Assembly: GCA_963776935.1 (NCBI GenBank)
Contig: CAVZOP010000002.1
Coordinates: 1,364,001-1,428,000 of the forward strand
Reading direction: 5' to 3'
Length of the DNA stretch: 64,000 nucleotides
Source of the DNA: JALOLG01 sp963776935
GTDB lineage: Bacteria > Actinomycetota > Acidimicrobiia > Acidimicrobiales > Ilumatobacteraceae
The position numbers were made by a program, and so were the translations under genes. The notes below the pieces were generated by a model. It was given only the letters and a program-made list of their open reading frames with translations, was not told the origin of the DNA and ran no database searches. Below, piece after piece: positions 43,945-51,914 of this stretch (the stretch's first letter is position 1; each line of letters opens with the position of its first letter).

Positions 43945-44166
43945 GTGGCGAAGAAGTCGTGGTCCGAGTACTCGCCAGCGGCGAAGGCGGCGATGGTCGT
44001 CGGGGCCGTCGCCGAGTTGGTGCTGACGAGCATCGCGCTCCGCGATCTGACACGCCGCCCGGCGAGCGCGGTGCGGGGCCCGAAGATGCTGTGGCGTCTC
44101 GGCCTCCTCGTCCAGCCCGTCGGGTCGCCGCTGTACCTGCTCTTCGGCCGGCGCAACTCAGCGTGA
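43945..44166 (+). CDS. Small membrane protein, PLDc_N-like
   Basis: This 73-residue protein has two hydrophobic segments, AAMVVGAVAELVLTSIAL and LLVQPVGSPLYLLFG, separated by the basic loop RDLTRRPA. The WRLGLL...GSPLYLLFGRR ending resembles the phospholipase D N-terminal (PLDc_N) segment found as short stand-alone proteins in actinobacteria. No catalytic motif is present, so it is not a phospholipase. It starts at a GTG with a -10 box 6 nt upstream. The function is unknown. Confidence 0.8.
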   Translation: MAKKSWSEYSPAAKAAMVVGAVAELVLTSIALRDLTRRPASAVRGPKMLWRLGLLVQPVGSPLYLLFGRRNSA

Positions 44167-44196
44167 GGTGCGGGCGCGGCCTGGACCGGCCGTGTC

Positions 44197-45021
44197 TCAG
44201 CGGCCGTGGAACTGCGGCGGTCGCTTCTCGACGAACGCCTTCGCGGCCTCCCTGTGGTCGTCGGTCTGTCCGGTGCGGATGTGATGCGCGGCCTCCATGT
44301 CGAGGCACTCGCCGAGCTCGCCGTGCACCGCCCGGTTCAGGTTCTCCTTCATGTAGCGGTACGCGACCGTCGGACCGGCGGCCAGGCGACGGGCGCGCTC
44401 GGCGACTTCGTCGTCGAACGATTCCATCGGGAAGATGGCGTTGACGATTCCAAGCCGTTCGGCCTCGTCGGCGCTCAGCTTCTCTGAGAAGTAGTAGAGC
44501 TCGCGGGCCTTGCCACTTCCGACGAGTCGGGTGAGGAACCACGTCCCGCCGTAGTCACCGGAGAAGCCCACCTTGGCGAACGCCGTCGTCAGCACGGCAC
44601 CGGGCGCGGCGTAACGGAGGTCGCACGCCAGTGCCAGCGACAGTCCGGCGCCCGCCGCGGCCCCGGGCAGCGCGGCAATCGTCGGCTTCGGCATCTCGTA
44701 CAGCCGCTGGCTGAGCGCTCGCTGGTTGAGCCGCTGCCGGTGGACGAGAGCGTCGTAGCTCGTCGGTGACCCAGCGCCCGCGTCGCCACCGGTTGCCATG
44801 CCCTTCACGTCGCCACCCGCGCAGAACGCACCGCCGGCGCCGGTGAGCACGACGCACCCGACGTCGTCGGCCACCTCGACATCGGCGAGGACCCTGCCCA
44901 ACGACTCGTTCATCTCCCGTGACATGGCATTGCGCCGTTCGGGTCGGTTCATGGTCAGTGTCGCGACACCGTCGTCGATCACAGCCAGCAAGTCGTCGGT
45001 GCCCGTGTCGAGAGTCGTCAT
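44197..45021 (-). CDS. Enoyl-CoA hydratase/isomerase, PaaG-like
   Basis: This 274-residue crotonase-fold protein has the oxyanion-hole segments AFCAGGDVKGMA and LPGAAAGAGLSLALACDLRYA. The next block, VGFSGDYGGTWFLTRLVG, has Asp where classic hydratases have Glu144, as in PaaG-type isomerases. A 1,2-epoxyphenylacetyl-CoA isomerase or delta-isomerase role is therefore as likely as hydration. The frame opens at 45420, but the ATG at 45021 has TACTCT ending 7 nt upstream. It is not MenB, because the MenB signature is absent. The PaaX-type regulator 8 kb away hints at aromatic-CoA metabolism in the region. Confidence 0.88.
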   Translation of the reverse strand: MTTLDTGTDDLLAVIDDGVATLTMNRPERRNAMSREMNESLGRVLADVEVADDVGCVVLTGAGGAFCAGGDVKGMATGGDAGAGSPTSYDALVHRQRLNQRALSQRLYEMPKPTIAALPGAAAGAGLSLALACDLRYAAPGAVLTTAFAKVGFSGDYGGTWFLTRLVGSGKARELYYFSEKLSADEAERLGIVNAIFPMESFDDEVAERARRLAAGPTVAYRYMKENLNRAVHGELGECLDMEAAHHIRTGQTDDHREAAKAFVEKRPPQFHGR

Positions 45022-45028
45022 CGGCACG

Positions 45029-45034
45029 AGAGTA
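45029..45034 (-). promoter_or_regulatory. -10 box of the PaaG-like gene (leaderless)
   Basis: TACTCT on the minus strand ends 7 nt before the ATG at 45021. Confidence 0.5.
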
Positions 45035-45135
45035 CGCCGCCGCCCTGAATCCGAAGCTTCCGAGACGTGCGGTATCACCGCACCCACCTGCGCGCTCCCG
45101 ATGTCCGTCAAGCCTGACGATCGAAGGAGCCCTGC

Positions 45136-47130
45136 GTGTCCAAAGTCAATCCCCCCCGTCCCTTGGTCACGCGCCGCCGGCTGGTGCCGGCGATCGTCGT
45201 CGCTGCCACGCTGCTCGGCGCTGCGAGTCATCGTGCCGACGCCCAGCCCGTGGCGCCGGCCCGCGCGGAGGGGGCTCCAACGGCGCTCCAGATCGTGGCC
45301 ATACGGCTCGGTGTCGATCCGTCGAGCCTGAGCGTCGTCGCCGAGGTTGCGACCGCGTTCGCCGAGCTCGACATCACCGTCACGTCGGCCAAGGTCGTCG
45401 ATGCAGAAGGCGGGATGCACGGGGTGGCGTTCGACAGCACGGGCCGCGAGGTCGATGTCGATGGACTCGCCGCCGAGGCGATGGCCGTCCAGCGGGCGCG
45501 GCTCGGCGCCGTCGACCCGACGCTCGACGAGCTGCTACAGCGCGCTCCTGACGAGCCGCGCGCCGTGCTCATCTGGCTGCGCGAGCCGGATCCGTCGAAG
45601 CTGCCCGAGCGGCCCGAGGCAGCAGGCAAGCCGCTCGAGCCGAGCGAGATCGACCGCATCTATGCCGAACTCGACGCCCGACGCAGCGAGATCGTCGCCC
45701 CCCTCGTGGATGCAGTGCTCGTCGACGTACTGCGCTTCGACGAGCGGGCCGCCGGGCTCGCGCCGACACCGGCGATCGCGGCCACGCTCGACGCCAAGCA
45801 GATCGGTGAGCTGGCGGGTGACGAGCGCATCGACGCGATCTACGACGCGCCGGCCGCGACGGCCGACCTCGGCGTCGCCAAGCAGACCAGTGGTGTCACA
45901 CAAGTGCACGGCACCGGCCTCGACGGCACGGGCGTGCGCGTGGGAGTCGTCGAGGTGGGCGGTCGCACCGAGAGCGCTTCGTGGCTCATGCGTCCGGTGC
46001 AACAGAACACGACCAACGTGTGTGCCAACCCGACCCAGCACACCACGAACGTGACGTCGGTGATCGCCGGACAGCGGGTCAACGTGTTCGGACAGATCGT
46101 CGGTGAGGACGGCGTGTCGAAACGGGCCGACGTGCTCGTCGGTGGGAGCTGCACCGGCGTCACCGCCGAGCTCCAAACCGCCGCCACCCGAGCCGCCGAC
46201 TGGGGCGCGCGCAGCATCAACCTCAGCTGGGGAAGCGACACCAACCTCGTCACCGGCGGTGGTGACCGGTTCTTCGACGACATGGTCCACAACCGCTGGC
46301 GCACGATCGTGAAGTCGGCCGGCAATCGCAATTGCTCCATCGCGGGCACGCCCGACGCCGACGTCACCAGCCCTGGGCTCGCCTTCAATGTCATCACGGT
46401 CGGCGGTCTCGACGATCAGGGCACCGCGCAATGGGGCGACGACACGATGTACGCCTGCTCCAGCTTCGGTGATCCGACGTCGCAGAACGGCGATCGCGAG
46501 AAGCCCGAGCTCGTCGCCCCAGCTGCCAACATCGAGATGGTCGATCCCGGCCCGGCGAACCTCTTCGTCGACTCCGGGACGAGCTTCGCGGCACCGCACG
46601 TCACCGGCGTGACCGCGCTGCTGATCCAGCAGAACAGCCGGCTCACGGTGTGGCCCGAGATCATCCGTGCCGTGCTGATGGCGAGCGCGACCCACAACAT
46701 CGAGGGAGCGACACGACTGTCCGACCAGGACGGTGCGGGTGGCCTGGCGGCCAATCGGGCATCGGGCATCGTGGGCAACACGCCGGCATGGAACGGCGTG
46801 GCGTTCAACTGCTCGACACCGCGCACGCTCGACCTCTCCACGCGCGCCATGGGGCGGCGCACCCACCACCGCATCGCGATCTCGTGGACCACCGACCCGT
46901 CGTTCGCCGCCTACACGACTCGGCCGAGCGCCGACATCGATCTCGAGGTGGTCGACAGCCTCGGCCGCGTCGTCGCCACGTCGGCGAGCTTCGACAACAC
47001 CACCGAGATCGTCGAGTTCGACTCGTGGACGGCCGGCACCTACACGGTACGGGCGATCAACTTCCGGTGTGATCGCAACACGTTCCTCGGTTGGGCGTGG
47101 GACACGTCGACGATGCTGAAAGGCCAATGA
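45136..47130 (+). CDS. Secreted S8 (subtilisin-like) peptidase with Glu in the Asp position
   Basis: This 664-residue protein starts at a GTG with AAGGAG 7 bases upstream. A signal peptide ends near SHRADA, then about 220 residues of propeptide-like sequence follow. The peptidase domain begins near 260. The usual catalytic Asp is Glu273 in GVRVGVVEVGG. His302 lies in TQHTTNVTSVIAG, the oxyanion Asn in VKSAGN, and Ser483 in DSGTSFAAPHVTG. A C-terminal beta domain of about 110 residues resembles the P-domain/PPC type (ADIDLEVVDSLGRVVATS). It would act outside the cell or in the wall. Whether it is active with Glu is unclear, although related actinobacterial subtilases also carry it. Confidence 0.87.
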   Translation: MSKVNPPRPLVTRRRLVPAIVVAATLLGAASHRADAQPVAPARAEGAPTALQIVAIRLGVDPSSLSVVAEVATAFAELDITVTSAKVVDAEGGMHGVAFDSTGREVDVDGLAAEAMAVQRARLGAVDPTLDELLQRAPDEPRAVLIWLREPDPSKLPERPEAAGKPLEPSEIDRIYAELDARRSEIVAPLVDAVLVDVLRFDERAAGLAPTPAIAATLDAKQIGELAGDERIDAIYDAPAATADLGVAKQTSGVTQVHGTGLDGTGVRVGVVEVGGRTESASWLMRPVQQNTTNVCANPTQHTTNVTSVIAGQRVNVFGQIVGEDGVSKRADVLVGGSCTGVTAELQTAATRAADWGARSINLSWGSDTNLVTGGGDRFFDDMVHNRWRTIVKSAGNRNCSIAGTPDADVTSPGLAFNVITVGGLDDQGTAQWGDDTMYACSSFGDPTSQNGDREKPELVAPAANIEMVDPGPANLFVDSGTSFAAPHVTGVTALLIQQNSRLTVWPEIIRAVLMASATHNIEGATRLSDQDGAGGLAANRASGIVGNTPAWNGVAFNCSTPRTLDLSTRAMGRRTHHRIAISWTTDPSFAAYTTRPSADIDLEVVDSLGRVVATSASFDNTTEIVEFDSWTAGTYTVRAINFRCDRNTFLGWAWDTSTMLKGQ

Positions 47131-47192
47131 CAGCCTCTGCCACCGCGGCCTGCAACCGGTCCGGGGTTGAACACCAGACCCTGGGCCGGGTG

Positions 47193-48698
47193 CTACGTCG
47201 TCGGCGGGAGTGTTGCCGCGTTCTCCTCCGGCAGGCTCTCCTGCTCTGACACGTCCGCCGAGCCGGCACCCGCCGGGGTGGCTGTTGACGGTGCTCCCGG
47301 CGCCGACGTCGGCACGGGCGGGGTCTCGATCCGGGCGCTGCGGTCGGCCACCTCCTCGCGAGGATCTCGCACGACCAGGCGCTCGGTGAAACCGGCGCCG
47401 AATGCCAGCAACAGGAGATAGGCAACCTGTTGTTCGGACGCCGTCTGCGTCACACCTGCCCTGACCGCCAGGAACACGGTGACCCCGGCGATGGCGCCGA
47501 TCGCCGGGCGTGACAACGACGACACCAGCGAACCGAGCCGCTCGGGGACCCGCTCGACCGACCGGCGGGCAGTGCGCTGCAACGCGCTCGTGATGCCGCC
47601 GAGCGCACCGGCCAGCGCGGCGCCGGTCGCGGCCCACCACGCATCCGCACCTTCCTCGAACTCAGGGTTCGTGAATCCGGCGCCCACCAGCGTCCCGACG
47701 AGGATCACCATCGCGATGACGAGCAGGATCGCCTGATAGCGACGCGTGATGGCGACATTGCGGTACTCGGTCGAATACACCTCGTTGCGGTTCCGCTCGA
47801 CGGCGCTGAGCCACGCCCGGCGCTCCTCGAGGCTCAACGCCGGCCGTCCCGTGTCGTCCATCCTCAGCACTGGCTCGAGGTGGCTGAGGATGGCCGCCCG
47901 ACGCCAGCCCGAGAACTTCGGGCTCAGCATCTCGGCACCGATGGCAGTCGCCGCGACGGTGACCTCGATGTGGTCGTACCCATCGACCTCCAACTCGTGG
48001 ATCAGGTGGATCAGCGCCCAGCCGCGGTCGACCGCCCCGTCGACGAGGGCGGCGTCCGCCTGATCGAGCGCACCCATCGCCTCGACGAGCCATCGCGGCG
48101 GCGAGGTACGGGACAGATCGTGCCTGGCGCCCAGCCGCGACCGTGTCAGCGCGATTGCTTCGGCCAGGCGTTCACGCTGCGGATCCCGCAACGTGCGAGG
48201 TGACAACGGGCGTCTCCCCGGACTCGTGGCGCCGTCGAGCCCGGCGACGATGTCGCGTTCTCCTGGATAGGTCAGCTTCTCGCGGGCCTCGGCGTAGCTG
48301 AGCCATTCACAGGTGACCACCTCACCTCGAGCCGGTGTCCCACGTTCGGCGACGGCGTCCATGTTCCAGAACAGCACGTACTTCTGGCCCTCGTCGGTCG
48401 GATAGGCGGTGGCAGTGAGGAACGAAGTGGGGCGGGCCTCCCACCCGGTCTCCTCGCGCACCTCGCGTATTGCCGCTGCCTCGAGGGACTCGCCCGATTC
48501 GACGTGTCCCTTCGGCAAGGTCCAGTCGCCGCCGTGACGATCTCGATGCACGACGGCGATGCACGCCCGGCCGCGGACCCGCCGGTGCACGATGCCGCCG
48601 GCCGCCAGCACGTCGGACCGGGTCGACGGCGCGGCAGCATCCGCGCTCGGCGCCACTTCGACGGTCGGCGCGGGCCCGTCGTGACCACCGGCCTCCAT
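47193..48698 (-). CDS. NUDIX hydrolase fused to a C-terminal membrane domain
   Basis: In this 501-residue protein, residues 28-150 are a NUDIX domain with a complete box: G64 in LPKGHVESGESLEAAAIREV, then REETGW. Relatives cleave nucleoside diphosphate derivatives such as Ap6A or act on phosphorylated histidines. Residues 180-320 form a helical region without a recognised family. From about 323 there are four membrane helices, including LLVIAMVILVGTLVGAG, GAALAGALGGITSAL and YLLLLAFGAGF. The tail is rich in Pro, Ala and Thr. The NUDIX part should face the cytosol. The start has TAAGCT ending 7 nt upstream. The gene converges on the subtilase and diverges from a lipoprotein gene. Confidence 0.85.
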   Translation of the reverse strand: MEAGGHDGPAPTVEVAPSADAAAPSTRSDVLAAGGIVHRRVRGRACIAVVHRDRHGGDWTLPKGHVESGESLEAAAIREVREETGWEARPTSFLTATAYPTDEGQKYVLFWNMDAVAERGTPARGEVVTCEWLSYAEAREKLTYPGERDIVAGLDGATSPGRRPLSPRTLRDPQRERLAEAIALTRSRLGARHDLSRTSPPRWLVEAMGALDQADAALVDGAVDRGWALIHLIHELEVDGYDHIEVTVAATAIGAEMLSPKFSGWRRAAILSHLEPVLRMDDTGRPALSLEERRAWLSAVERNRNEVYSTEYRNVAITRRYQAILLVIAMVILVGTLVGAGFTNPEFEEGADAWWAATGAALAGALGGITSALQRTARRSVERVPERLGSLVSSLSRPAIGAIAGVTVFLAVRAGVTQTASEQQVAYLLLLAFGAGFTERLVVRDPREEVADRSARIETPPVPTSAPGAPSTATPAGAGSADVSEQESLPEENAATLPPTT

Positions 48699-48705
48699 GT
48701 TCGAG

Positions 48706-48711
48706 AGCTTA
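48706..48711 (-). promoter_or_regulatory. -10 box of the NUDIX fusion gene (leaderless)
   Basis: TAAGCT on the minus strand ends 7 nt before the ATG at 48698. Confidence 0.5.
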
Positions 48712-48822
48712 GGTGGAGCAGCACATGCCGTTGGAACGAAGCGCGAACCGAGACAACGTCGGCAACGCCAACCCCGACAACCGCTCGCGGATGGCCGCCC
48801 AGGGCCTCGGCGATCGAGGCTC

Positions 48823-48828
48823 TACATT
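48823..48828 (+). promoter_or_regulatory. -10 box of the DUF2207-like lipoprotein gene (leaderless)
   Basis: TACATT ends 6 nt before the GTG at 48835, which supports the short start for this gene. Confidence 0.55.
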
Positions 48829-48834
48829 GAGCCC

Positions 48835-49578
48835 GTGGGACGCCGGAGCGTGTCGATCGTGGCCGCCGCGTGCCTGTTGTTCGCCTGTAGCGGCGATGAC
48901 ACAAGCACGGTTGGCACGATCGAGCCGGCCGGCGCCGATGCGCCCGCGAGTGGAGCGTCGACCGCAACGGAGTCGCCGCCGATCAGCAGCGCCGAGTATC
49001 CAGAACGTTTCGACGCCAAGCACTTCACGGTGACCCCCGAGGGCGAGAACGGAGTTCGTATCCGCGAGGTCGTCGACGTGGACTTCGGCAGTGCCGACCG
49101 ACACGGCTACGTGCGCGTCATCGCCAACGACTTCGGTGTGCCCACCGACGTCACGGCCGTATCACCCGACGCGCCCGCCGATCTGGCGGTCGAGCAGACC
49201 GGGCCCAGTGAGACCGCGATCCTGATCGGTGACCCCGACTCGGTCGTCTCGGGTCAGCACCGCTACGTCGTCACCTACACGTTGCCCGACGCCCAGCTCG
49301 CCGACGGGGTGCTCGCCCTCGACATCATCGGTACAGACGGGGTACTGGAGACCGATCGTGTCGAGGTCGTGGTGACCGGCCTCGAGCTCGCCGACCCGAC
49401 GTGCAACGTCGGACCGCCCGGCACGTCGGGCGGCTGCGTACTCGAGCCCGACGGCGATGTGTACCGCGCCGTGATCAGCCCGCTCGAGGTGGGCCATGGC
49501 ATCACGATCGGCGGCACGATCGCTGAGCGCACCACACCAGCGAACGTTCCCGAGCCACCGGTGCCCCCTCGGCGCTGA
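48835..49578 (+). CDS. Lipoprotein with a DUF2207-like domain
   Basis: This 247-residue protein starts at a GTG placed right after a -10 box. The N terminus is a short lipoprotein signal with lipobox LFAC at residues 16-19, so the mature protein would be lipid-anchored outside the membrane. A Thr/Ser-rich linker follows. The domain from about residue 60 (GVRIREVVDVDFGSADRHGY, then HRYVVTYTLPDAQLADGVL) resembles the DUF2207 N-terminal domain of predicted membrane proteins, here without the membrane part. The function is unknown. The 3' end overlaps the convergent hydrolase by 77 bases, which is long and makes one of the two C termini uncertain. Confidence 0.75.
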   Translation: MGRRSVSIVAAACLLFACSGDDTSTVGTIEPAGADAPASGASTATESPPISSAEYPERFDAKHFTVTPEGENGVRIREVVDVDFGSADRHGYVRVIANDFGVPTDVTAVSPDAPADLAVEQTGPSETAILIGDPDSVVSGQHRYVVTYTLPDAQLADGVLALDIIGTDGVLETDRVEVVVTGLELADPTCNVGPPGTSGGCVLEPDGDVYRAVISPLEVGHGITIGGTIAERTTPANVPEPPVPPRR

Positions 49579-50629
49579 TCGCATCGGGATCTGCTTTTTG
49601 GATCACGGTGGCGATGTGTTGCGCTGCAGGAAGGTGACGAACCGTGTCGAGCGCGTTGCGGGCATCGTCGAGGTCGAGGTCGAACTGGTACTCGTGACCG
49701 AGTGGCGGTTGGTGATCCGGCGGGTAGAAGAGGGTGTCCGTATCCACACCGTGCGACGCGAGTCTGGTCGCGAGCGCGGCGGACTGCGGGGCGAGCGGGT
49801 CGACGTTTCCGACGGTGATGAACGCCGCAGGGAACGTGGCCGTGACGCGGTCGACGACCGCCGTCTCAGCGATGAACCGATGATCGTCTCGTGCGTGGCG
49901 GTCGCCCGAGTACGCCCACAACACGCCTTTGAACAGGTCCTTGAACGGTGACGCTTCGTCGATCCGTGACAGGTCGTAGATGCCGCAGAACAGAGCGACA
50001 CCGCGCAGCTGCGCGGGCTCGATCGTCGCCGTGACACCGATCTCGCGGGCGTAGTCGGGGTCGGTGACGATGGTCGCCACCTGTGCGGTGATGTGAGCGC
50101 CGGCGGAATCGCCAGCGAGCACGAACCGGGTCGCGTCGACGTGAAGGCGGTCGGGGTCGGCCTGGACGTGGGCCAGCGCGGCCATGACCTGTCGCAGCGG
50201 GGTCGGGTACCGCTCCTCGGGGGCAAGTGAGTAACGCACGGCCAGCACGGTGAAGCCGGCGTCGGCGATCATCCGCATGTACCCGGCCAGTTCGTCCTTG
50301 GATCCGCCGACGAAGGCGCCACCGTGGGTCCACAGGACGGTGGGCAGAACGGCGCCGGTTCGCGACGCTGGTCCGGGAACATAGACGTCGAGGAGGGCAT
50401 CGGGATGGGCGTCGTAGCGCTCGTCGGTGATGACGACGACGTCGTGCGGTGCGCGTGCCTGGAGCGCGGTTGCCAGCGCCTTTCCCGTGCGGGCGAACTG
50501 GTGACGGATCAGCAGTGCAGCGGGGCGCGGGCTGACGAGCAGACTGGCGCGCAGACCGACGCGCAGGACGAGGGGCATCGCCGCGGCGAACGCCCGGGCG
50601 GCGATCTGGCGTGGAGTTCTACTTCTCAC
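49502..50629 (-). CDS. Alpha/beta hydrolase, hormone-sensitive lipase-like
   Basis: This 375-residue esterase/lipase of the HSL (bacterial family IV) type has the oxyanion motif WTHGGAFVGGSK and the nucleophile in FVLAGDSAGAHITA. The acid is in VGNVDPLAP and the histidine in GHEYQFDLD. Such enzymes split short-chain or steryl esters. The frame opens at 50734, but the GTG at 50629 forms a GTGA overlap with the aminotransferase stop, so the two are one transcript. The last 30 residues lack similarity and overlap the convergent lipoprotein gene by 77 bases. Confidence 0.87.
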   Translation of the reverse strand: MRSRTPRQIAARAFAAAMPLVLRVGLRASLLVSPRPAALLIRHQFARTGKALATALQARAPHDVVVITDERYDAHPDALLDVYVPGPASRTGAVLPTVLWTHGGAFVGGSKDELAGYMRMIADAGFTVLAVRYSLAPEERYPTPLRQVMAALAHVQADPDRLHVDATRFVLAGDSAGAHITAQVATIVTDPDYAREIGVTATIEPAQLRGVALFCGIYDLSRIDEASPFKDLFKGVLWAYSGDRHARDDHRFIAETAVVDRVTATFPAAFITVGNVDPLAPQSAALATRLASHGVDTDTLFYPPDHQPPLGHEYQFDLDLDDARNALDTVRHLPAAQHIATVIQKADPDAISAEGAPVARERSLVWCAQRSCRRS

Positions 50630-51855
50630 GGGGTGGGGAGGACGTCGAGGAATCGGGCGATCTCGCCTGCGGTGTTGTAGTAGTGCACGGAGGCACGTAC
50701 GAGCGATGGGAGCGGCCGGCCGGAGGCGTCCCATTGCGCGTACTCGGGCAGCGAGATCGACGTGTTGACGCTCGAGCCGGCGAGCGCAGCCTGGACCTCC
50801 TCGGCGTCGAGACCGTCGACCGTGAAGGTGACGATGCCGCCGCGTACCGCTCCCTTGTCGTGGACCTGGGCCCGCCCGGTGACTTCGAGCTCGCGGCGGA
50901 GGGTGGCGGCGAGGCGTTGGACGTACGGCCAGGTGCGGTCGACTCCGAGATCGAGTGCGTAGTCGACGGCAATGCCGAGCCCGAGCTTGGCGGCATAGTT
51001 CGCCTCCCAGTTCTCGAACCGCTTGGCGTCAGCGCGGATCTCGTATGTGTCGGCGCTCGTCCACGTGGCGGCGTGGAGGTCGAGGAACGGCGGCTCGATC
51101 ATGCTCAACACGCGCTCGCTGGCGTAGAGGAACCCCATGCCCCGTGGGCCGCGCAGGTACTTGCGGCTCGTCGCGCTGAGGACATCACAGCCGATCGCGT
51201 GCACATCGATCGGGAGTTGACCAACGGACTGGCACGCATCGAGCACGTAGAACACGCCGAAACGCGCGCACAACGCGCCGACGGCTTCGGCCGGGTTGAT
51301 CAGCCCGCCATTTGTCGGTGCATGGGTCAGCGCCACCATCACTGCGCCCGCGCCGAGCTCCTGCTCGAGATGGGCGAGCGAGATCTGCCCGTGCTCGTCG
51401 TCGTCGACGAGGACGATCTCGATGCCGTGCCGGTGCCGTAACTGCAGCAGCGCGATCGCGTTGCTGGCGTACTCCGCCCGTGCCGTCAGCACGCGATCGC
51501 CGCGCCGGAACGGGAAGCCGTAGACCGCCATGTCCCAGGCGCGGGTCGCGTTCTCGACGACCGCGATGTTCTCGGCGTCGGTATTGATCAGTGCGGCCAG
51601 CGACGCGTAGACGTGGTCGAGCCGGGCTGCGGCCTCGCGCGCCGCCTCGTAGCCACCGATCTCGGCTTCCCGCCGGGCGTGAGCTGCCACGGCCTCGACC
51701 ATCGCGGCCGTGGGCAGCGCACTGCCCGCGTTGTTGAAGTGCACGACGTGGTTCGTGCCGGGCGTGTCGGCACGGACGATGTCGATCCAATCAGGGTCGA
51801 GCCAATCGGAGTCGAGCCATTCGGGGTCGCTGCGGTCAGGTGGGTGAGTATTCAT
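50626..51855 (-). CDS. Class V aminotransferase-fold PLP enzyme
   Basis: This 409-residue PLP-dependent protein is similar to cysteine desulfurases and isopenicillin-N epimerases. The substrate-binding start is HFNNAGSALPT, the PLP-stacking region reads FGVFYVLDACQSVGQLPID, and the PLP lysine is in SATSRKYLRGPRGMG. The C-terminal domain is normal. It lacks a clear active-site cysteine loop of IscS type, so a lyase, epimerase or SufS-like role is open. The ATG at 51855 begins an Asp/Trp-rich leader encoded by a 15-base tandem repeat. The gene is coupled to the downstream HSL-like hydrolase and divergent from the EAL-HDOD gene. Confidence 0.87.
   Translation of the reverse strand: MNTHPPDRSDPEWLDSDWLDPDWIDIVRADTPGTNHVVHFNNAGSALPTAAMVEAVAAHARREAEIGGYEAAREAAARLDHVYASLAALINTDAENIAVVENATRAWDMAVYGFPFRRGDRVLTARAEYASNAIALLQLRHRHGIEIVLVDDDEHGQISLAHLEQELGAGAVMVALTHAPTNGGLINPAEAVGALCARFGVFYVLDACQSVGQLPIDVHAIGCDVLSATSRKYLRGPRGMGFLYASERVLSMIEPPFLDLHAATWTSADTYEIRADAKRFENWEANYAAKLGLGIAVDYALDLGVDRTWPYVQRLAATLRRELEVTGRAQVHDKGAVRGGIVTFTVDGLDAEEVQAALAGSSVNTSISLPEYAQWDASGRPLPSLVRASVHYYNTAGEIARFLDVLPTP
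51787..51831. repeat. 15-bp tandem repeat in the aminotransferase N terminus
   Basis: Three 15-base units of the form CCAATC-GG-GTCGAG (51787-51801, 51802-51816, 51817-51831) encode the repeated Asp/Glu-Trp leader of the class V aminotransferase. All are in frame. Confidence 0.75.
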
Positions 51856-51914
51856 CGCATTCCCGGTTGAGATCTTCGATGGAGCCGATTCACTGATCAG
51901 CGAGCAACCGTCCA

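Noticed and set aside
44197..45021. MenB (naphthoate synthase) to complete the menaquinone set
   Set aside because: The crotonase at this site has PaaG-like features, lacks the MenB signature and lies 30 kb from the cluster.
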